A stretch of 64,000 nt of DNA from the NCBI RefSeq assembly GCF_039555755.1, contig NZ_CP154631.1, forward strand, positions 4,464,001 to 4,528,000, read 5' to 3'. Under the pieces are notes generated by a model. That model was not told the DNA's origin and made no database searches. It saw only the letters and a program-made list of their open reading frames with translations. A program made the position numbers and the translations under genes. The stretch comes from Pseudomonas sediminis. GTDB taxonomy: Bacteria; Pseudomonadota; Gammaproteobacteria; Pseudomonadales; Pseudomonadaceae. Of the stretch, positions 57,200-64,000 are shown piece by piece; within the stretch, counting starts at the first letter, position 1, and the number at the start of each line of letters is the position of its first letter.

Positions 57200-57319
57200 G
57201 GTGGTCAACCGGGAGGCATTGAATGCGAACAATTCTATCTACTAAACGCTAATCTCTCACCTACAGATTCCGCCGCGCCGAATCGCTACACTGCCCGGAT
57301 GTTCCGAAGGAGGAAGGTC

Positions 57320-60070
<2,751 letters not shown>

Positions 60071-60079
60071 GGAACCCAT

Positions 60080-61075
60080 ATGCGCATCTGCCTGTTCAGC
60101 AGCAAACCCTATGACCGTGACTCGTTTCTCGCGGCAAACTGCCCGCCCGACTGGCATCTGCAGTTCCACGAAACACGCCTGACCGCCGACAGCGTGGCAT
60201 TGGCCAAAGGCAGCGAGGTGGTCTGCGCCTTCATCAATGACGACCTGTCCGCCCCGGTGCTGGAGCAATTGGCCGCTGATGGCACGCGCCTGATCGCCCT
60301 GCGCTCGGCCGGCTACAACCATGTCGACCTGGCAGCGGCACAGCGTCTCGGCCTGCCGGTCGTGCGGGTGCCGGCCTATTCGCCCCACGCCGTGGCCGAA
60401 CACGCGGTGGCCCTGGTGATGGCCCTCAATCGACGTACCCACCGGGCCTTCAATCGCACCCGCGAAGGGGACTTTTCCCTGCACGGCCTGACCGGCTTCG
60501 ACCTGCATGGCAAGCGCGTCGGCGTGGTCGGCGGCGGCAAGATCGGCCAGGTCTTCGCCCGCATCATGCATGGCTTCGGCTGCCAGGTGCTGATTCACGA
60601 CCCCTTCCCGCTGAGCGGGCTGGAGGCCCTGGGCGCACGCCAGGCGCCGCTGGACGAGGTGATCGCCAACAGCGACATCCTCAGCCTGCACTGCCCGCTG
60701 ACCGACGACAGCTACCACTTGATAGATGCTGCGCGTCTGGCGCAGATGAAACGTGGTGCGATGCTGATCAACACCGGTCGCGGCGCCCTGGTCGATGCTC
60801 CCGCGCTGATCGAAGCGCTGAAGAGCGGCCAGCTCGGCTACCTGGGCCTGGACGTCTACGAGGAAGAGTCGGAGCTGTTCTTCGAGGATCACTCCGACCT
60901 GCCGCTGCAGGACGACACCCTGGCCCGCCTGCTGAGCTTTCCCAACGTCATCGTCACCGCACACCAGGCCTTTCTCACCCACGAAGCGCTCGACGCCATC
61001 GCCCGCACCACCCTGGACAACATCAAGGCCTGGCTAGCCGGCCGGCCAAGCAATGAGGTCAAGGCCGGCGCGTGA
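60080..61075 (+). CDS. ldhA: D-lactate dehydrogenase (fermentative)
   Basis: A 331-residue NAD-dependent 2-hydroxyacid dehydrogenase with the D-lactate-type motifs FINDDLSAPVLEQLAADGTRLIALRSAGYNHVDL, Rossmann GVVGGGKIGQVFA, Arg in NTGRGALVDAPALIEAL and His in VTAHQAFLTHEAL. It reduces pyruvate to D-lactate. Gene order gacS-ldhA is as I remember in P. aeruginosa. A small zinc-motif gene follows after 27 bases. Confidence 0.93.
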   Translation: MRICLFSSKPYDRDSFLAANCPPDWHLQFHETRLTADSVALAKGSEVVCAFINDDLSAPVLEQLAADGTRLIALRSAGYNHVDLAAAQRLGLPVVRVPAYSPHAVAEHAVALVMALNRRTHRAFNRTREGDFSLHGLTGFDLHGKRVGVVGGGKIGQVFARIMHGFGCQVLIHDPFPLSGLEALGARQAPLDEVIANSDILSLHCPLTDDSYHLIDAARLAQMKRGAMLINTGRGALVDAPALIEALKSGQLGYLGLDVYEEESELFFEDHSDLPLQDDTLARLLSFPNVIVTAHQAFLTHEALDAIARTTLDNIKAWLAGRPSNEVKAGA

Positions 61076-61102
61076 TAGCATGCCGGCTGATCCGGAGGAC
61101 CC

Positions 61103-61534
61103 ATGGCCGAACACGATTTCCGTTATTCCCTGCTCAACCCGCAACACACCCTCACCGAATGCCGCGCACTGGCGCCGGGCCGCTACCAGGTCACCGGCAA
61201 CGGCGGTTCGATCCAGGCCAATGACGTGCTGCTGGTCACCCTCAAGGGCAGTCGTGACCTGCACATGCGTCTGGACGTGGAAAAAGTACGTCACCTGATC
61301 AACCCGCCCGGCCAATGGCTGGCCGTGTGCAAGGGTCCGCAGTTCAAGGAACTGGCCATTCATAACTGGCAGGTGAACTGTGACGCTTGTGGCAAGCAGC
61401 TGGATTTCGAATTCGCCGTCGATGCGGCCCTTGGCAAAGCCGCGCAAGCGCCAGCCGCCGAAGCCCGCATCACCGAGCTGGGCTGGCGCAACGATGCCGG
61501 TCGTCACCTATGCCGCACCTGCCAGGAGGCCTGA
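61103..61534 (+). CDS. Conserved hypothetical with paired CxxC motifs
   Basis: A 143-residue protein without membrane segments. Residues ~1-85 are unrecognised. The C-terminal part has CDACGKQLDF and CRTCQEA, two CxxC pairs that could bind zinc or iron. Function unknown. It starts 27 bases after ldhA with ggaggaccc upstream; the META gene starts four bases after its stop. The ldhA neighbour in other pseudomonads is similar in my memory, which suggests a conserved small operon. Confidence 0.7.
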   Translation: MAEHDFRYSLLNPQHTLTECRALAPGRYQVTGNGGSIQANDVLLVTLKGSRDLHMRLDVEKVRHLINPPGQWLAVCKGPQFKELAIHNWQVNCDACGKQLDFEFAVDAALGKAAQAPAAEARITELGWRNDAGRHLCRTCQEA

Positions 61535-61538
61535 CAGC

Positions 61539-61937
61539 ATGAACCGCGCCCTGCCCCTTACCCTGCTCGCCGCCACCTTGGTCGGCTGCGCCAGCGACGC
61601 ACCGCAGCTGGAAACCGAACGCAGCTACCAAGTGGAATGGATCGGCGAACGCCCGCTGATAGACCGCAGCCACCTGACCGTGACTTTTGCTGCTGACGGT
61701 CGCGCTCACGGTCATGCCGGCTGCAACCACTGGTTCGCCGGCTACACCTTAAAGGGTGACGCCGTCCGTTTCGAAACCCCGGGTAGCACCCGCAAGATGT
61801 GCGCACCCGCGCTGATGGAGCAGGAGCAGCGCTTTCTAGCAGCATTGACGGAAGTGCAGCGCTGGGACTTCAACGACATCGGCCAACTGCAACTGTGGCC
61901 GGCCAGCGGCAAACCGATTCGCCTCTGGCCGCAATAA
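61539..61937 (+). CDS. META-domain lipoprotein (HslJ-like)
   Basis: A 132-residue lipoprotein with lipobox LVGC (C17) and one META domain: YQVEWIGERPLIDRSHLTVTFAADGRAHGHAGCNHWFAGYTLKGDAVRF and ALMEQEQRFLAALTEV. Family members include HslJ, linked to novobiocin resistance and heat, but function is loosely defined. Ribosome site ggagg upstream. The stop precedes the insertion region with the MITE-like element. Confidence 0.85.
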   Translation: MNRALPLTLLAATLVGCASDAPQLETERSYQVEWIGERPLIDRSHLTVTFAADGRAHGHAGCNHWFAGYTLKGDAVRFETPGSTRKMCAPALMEQEQRFLAALTEVQRWDFNDIGQLQLWPASGKPIRLWPQ

Positions 61938-61957
61938 TCGAGCCGCATGGATACTCT

Positions 61958-62164
61958 GTGGGAGGCGCTTCAGCGGCGACGTCTTTATCGATGATCGCGG
62001 CTAAAAGGCCGTTGAAAAACGTAGGCGAGGCAGCCAGTGCAAGGCAAAAACAGGCGAAAAAGCGGAGTTTACGATCTGTAAATGAGCATTTTGAGCCTGT
62101 TTTTAACGCAGCAGTGGCAACGCAGGTAGTTTTTCAACAGCCTGCTAAAGCCCCTCCCACAACA
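61958..62164. repeat. REP-like palindrome interrupted by a repeat element
   Basis: The left half (61958-62005) starts tgtgggaggcgcttcagc and ends cgcggctaaa; the right half (62144-62164) reads gctaaagcccctcccac. Joined across one gctaaa they form the known type cgcggctaaagcccctcccac. The intervening sequence is the element at 62006-62143. Confidence 0.75.
62006..62143. mobile_element. MITE-like structured repeat with target duplication (family copy A)
   Basis: A 138-bp non-coding element. Termini aggccgttgaaaaac and its near-perfect complement (aggctgttgaaaaac on the other strand) form terminal inverted repeats. It is flanked by the direct repeat gctaaa (62000-62005 and 62144-62149). Inside, aaaaacaggc pairs with gcctgttttt, gccagtgc with gcagtggc (one mismatch), and tttac-gatct-gtaaa forms the apex. 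There is no open reading frame of interest, so any transposase would act in trans. Confidence 0.75.
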
Positions 62165-62168
62165 GCAC

Positions 62169-63221
62169 CTACGCAAACAGCTCCAACTGCTCCTGCCGCC
62201 CGCGCAGATCATGCAACCTGACGCCCACCCCGAGCAGCCGCACCGGCTTGCCGCCCCGGGCGAAGGCGTTGCTCAGCAACAGGCGATAGCTTTCCAGATC
62301 CCGACTGGCCCCCGCCTGCTCCAGGGTGGTCTGGGTAAAGTCGTGAAATTTGACTTTGACGAAGGGTTTGTCCGGTCGATAGCTGGCGTCCAGCCGCTGC
62401 AAACGACCGTTCATCTCCTCGAGCAGCGCCGGCAGCTTCTCCAGGCAGGCCTCCAGGTCGGGCAGGTCCTGATCGTAGGTATTCTCGACGCTCAGTGATT
62501 GGCGACGGCTATCCACCTGCACGGCGCGCTCGTCTATGCCATGTGCCAAACGCCACAAGCGCTCACCAAAACTGCCGAATTCGCGCACCAGCGCCAGCTT
62601 GTTCCACTCTCGCAGATCCAGACAGGTGCGAATCCCTAAGCGCGTCAGCTTGTCGGCCGTGACCTTGCCGACGCCGTGCAGCTTGTTCACCGGCAACTCG
62701 GCAACGAAATCGTCGACCTGATCCGGGGTGATCACGAACAACCCGTTGGGCTTGCGCCAGTCGCTGGCGATCTTGGCCAGGAACTTGTTCGGCGCCACCC
62801 CGGCCGACACGGTGATGTGCAGCTCCTGCACCACGCGACGGCGAATTTCCTGGGCAATGCGCGTGGCGCTGCCAGCAAAATGTGCCGACTCGCTGACATC
62901 CAGATAGGCTTCGTCGAGCGACAACGGTTCGATCAAGTCGGTGAACTGGCGAAAAATGCCGTGAATCTCGCGGGAAACCGAGCGGTATACCTCGAAGCGT
63001 GGCTTGACGATCAACAGGTCCGGGCACAGCTTCAGCGCATGCCGCGAGGACATCGCCGAACGCACGCCATAGGCACGTGCCTCGTAATTGCAGGTGGCGA
63101 TCACCCCACGGCGGTCAGCCGAACCGCCAACGGCCAGCGGACGATTGGTCAGGCTCGGGTCGTCACGCATCTCGATGGCGGCGTAAAAGCAGTCGCAGTC
63201 AACGTGGATTATCTTGCGCAC
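62169..63221 (-). CDS. dinB: DNA polymerase IV (Y-family)
   Basis: A 350-residue translesion polymerase. N-terminal MRKIIHVDCDCFYAAIEMRDDPSL holds the first catalytic Asp; PLSLDEAYLDVS holds the second Asp-Glu pair. Helix-hairpin-helix in GVGKVTADKLTRLGIRTCLDL; the little-finger domain follows; the extreme C-terminus is RQEQLELFA, a beta-clamp-like QxxLxLF motif. Its promoter lies between 63222 and the tRNA cluster; I see no clear LexA box there. Confidence 0.95.
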   Translation of the reverse strand: MRKIIHVDCDCFYAAIEMRDDPSLTNRPLAVGGSADRRGVIATCNYEARAYGVRSAMSSRHALKLCPDLLIVKPRFEVYRSVSREIHGIFRQFTDLIEPLSLDEAYLDVSESAHFAGSATRIAQEIRRRVVQELHITVSAGVAPNKFLAKIASDWRKPNGLFVITPDQVDDFVAELPVNKLHGVGKVTADKLTRLGIRTCLDLREWNKLALVREFGSFGERLWRLAHGIDERAVQVDSRRQSLSVENTYDQDLPDLEACLEKLPALLEEMNGRLQRLDASYRPDKPFVKVKFHDFTQTTLEQAGASRDLESYRLLLSNAFARGGKPVRLLGVGVRLHDLRGRQEQLELFA

Positions 63222-63323
63222 AACACCCTCGAAAGCCTTACCAGGTCTGGTCGAACTCGCTGAAGTCTAACAGTTGTTTGAGGCTAACCATCTGAGTTGA
63301 AAACAGTTTTTTGAAGATAATAG

Positions 63324-63351
63324 TTGACGCAAAGCTATCTACCGGTAGAAT
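63324..63351 (+). promoter_or_regulatory. Promoter of initiator tRNA copy 1
   Basis: ttgacg (63324-63329) and tagaat (63346-63351) with a 16-base spacer, six bases before the tRNA. Confidence 0.7.
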
Positions 63352-63357
63352 GGCCGC

Positions 63358-63434
<77 letters not shown>

Positions 63435-63441
63435 CCTTCCG

Positions 63442-63470
63442 AAAAGGCCACTCTAACGAGTGGCCTTTTT
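63442..63470 (+). terminator. Terminator of initiator tRNA copy 1
   Basis: Arms aaaaggccact and agtggcctttt around a short loop with a T-run. Confidence 0.85.
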
Positions 63471-63514
63471 GTTTGCCTGTCGATTAGTATTTTCGATCAA
63501 AAGCAAGAAACCGA

Positions 63515-63542
63515 TTGACAACACTCTCTCCCTGAGTAGAAT
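63515..63542 (+). promoter_or_regulatory. Promoter of initiator tRNA copy 2
   Basis: ttgaca (63515-63520) and tagaat (63537-63542) with a 16-base spacer. Confidence 0.75.
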
Positions 63543-63548
63543 GGCTGC

Positions 63549-63625
<77 letters not shown>

Positions 63626-63631
63626 CCTTCC

Positions 63632-63661
63632 GAAAGGCCACTCTAACGAGTGGCCTTTTTG
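63632..63661 (+). terminator. Terminator of initiator tRNA copy 2
   Basis: aaaggccact / agtggccttt hairpin and T-run; one A shorter than the copy 1 version. Confidence 0.85.
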
Positions 63662-63704
63662 TTTGCCTGTCGATTAGTATTTTCGATCAAAAGCAAGAAA
63701 CCGA

Positions 63705-63732
63705 TTGACAACACTCTCTCCCTGAGTAGAAT
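63705..63732 (+). promoter_or_regulatory. Promoter of initiator tRNA copy 3
   Basis: ttgaca (63705-63710) and tagaat (63727-63732), 16-base spacer; identical to copy 2. Confidence 0.75.
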
Positions 63733-63738
63733 GGCTGC

Positions 63739-63815
<77 letters not shown>

Positions 63816-63824
63816 CCTTCAGAT

Positions 63825-63853
63825 AAAGGCCACTCAAACGAGTGGCCTTTTTC
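63825..63853 (+). terminator. Terminator of initiator tRNA copy 3
   Basis: aaaggccactc / gagtggccttt hairpin with a following T-run. Confidence 0.8.
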
Positions 63854-63950
63854 GTTTCCGAGTATTGATCTTCCTCAGCTTCACATAAGCCAAGCGGGCC
63901 TATGCTGGAGACACCTGCCACAGATGCAGGACATTACCGAGGAAGCCTGT

Positions 63951-64000
63951 ATGAACTGGAAGAACACCCCACCACGTTATGGAAGCCTGTCCATTGGCCT
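63951..64000 (+). CDS. Cytochrome b561 (start only)
   Basis: The final 50 bases encode MNWKNTPPRYGSLSIG before the window ends. The start is preceded by gaggaagcctgt, and this N-terminus resembles Pseudomonas cytochrome b561 proteins, which are di-haem inner-membrane electron carriers. Too little is visible to show any haem ligands. Confidence 0.6.
   Translation, partial: MNWKNTPPRYGSLSIG

Noticed and set aside
62006..62143. Integron attC-like site
   Set aside because: The folded repeat lacks the paired core-site sequences (gttrrry / rryyaac) of attC and no integrase gene is present.

Overview
The window is 64 kb of GC-rich chromosome from a Pseudomonas. The evidence is protein-level resemblance throughout: GacS with its phosphorelay residues at the P. 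aeruginosa positions, an OprD-family porin, a secreted lipase with its dedicated foldase, and a late cobalamin operon in the order I remember from pseudomonads. The lipase pair and the repeat families suggest the P. mendocina / P. alcaligenes / P. oleovorans side of the genus; that placement is inference. Most of it is core chromosome. I see no prophage, integrative element, insertion-sequence transposase or CRISPR array.

Layout. 1-6.9 kb: AraC-type regulator, cysK, a DUF748 protein, a MoxR ATPase / VWA-protein pair, a DUF2167 protein. 7.1-11.5 kb: DUF2937, class II amidotransferase, HIT protein, membrane protein, then divergent ptrB. 11.6-19.1 kb: small secreted protein, YajD nuclease, SPOUT methyltransferase, HEXXH peptidase, YcgN, a hydroxyacid dehydrogenase / YcgL / RNase D cluster, a beta-propeller protein and a spermidine-synthase-like protein. 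19.2-24.1 kb: gdhA, sseA, a degenerate lysozyme-like protein and a FadL-type outer-membrane protein. 24.1-29.2 kb: a response regulator convergent with a hybrid kinase, the lipase foldase and lipase, and a periplasmic glutathione peroxidase. 29.3-40.4 kb: a 41-residue protein, an MFS transporter, a MarR regulator, then a ten-gene late B12 operon (cobO, cobB, bluB, cbiB, cobD, cobQ, cobU, cobT, cobC, cobS) behind a cobalamin riboswitch. 40.4-45 kb: HNH protein, two tandem NlpC/P60 lipoproteins, moeA-moaB divergent from mobA, a small lipoprotein, tRNA-Pro(CGG). 45-54 kb: glutaredoxin, DUF5610 protein, OprD porin, Rof, DUF2058, mazG, relA, rlmD. 54-64 kb: cysM, a two-component pair, divergent gacS-ldhA and two small genes, dinB, three tandem initiator tRNAs, and the start of a cytochrome b561 gene.

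How genes work together: cobO to cobS form an almost continuously overlapping transcript that adenosylates the corrin, amidates it, adds the aminopropanol arm and joins the lower ligand; no early corrin-ring genes are present here. moeA, moaB and mobA cover late molybdenum cofactor assembly. relA and mazG are nucleotide stress functions. lipA and lif make and fold a secreted lipase and lie next to a two-component pair and a fatty-acid-type porin.

The most unusual signal is non-coding. Three intergenic repeats (about 4434-4550 in reverse, 21917-22131, 62006-62143) share one architecture with paired base changes that keep the same hairpins. The 62 kb copy sits inside a REP-type palindrome and is flanked by a 6-bp direct repeat, as a mobile element would be. 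Several other REP-like palindrome families are scattered between genes, one of which supplies the stop codon of ptrB.
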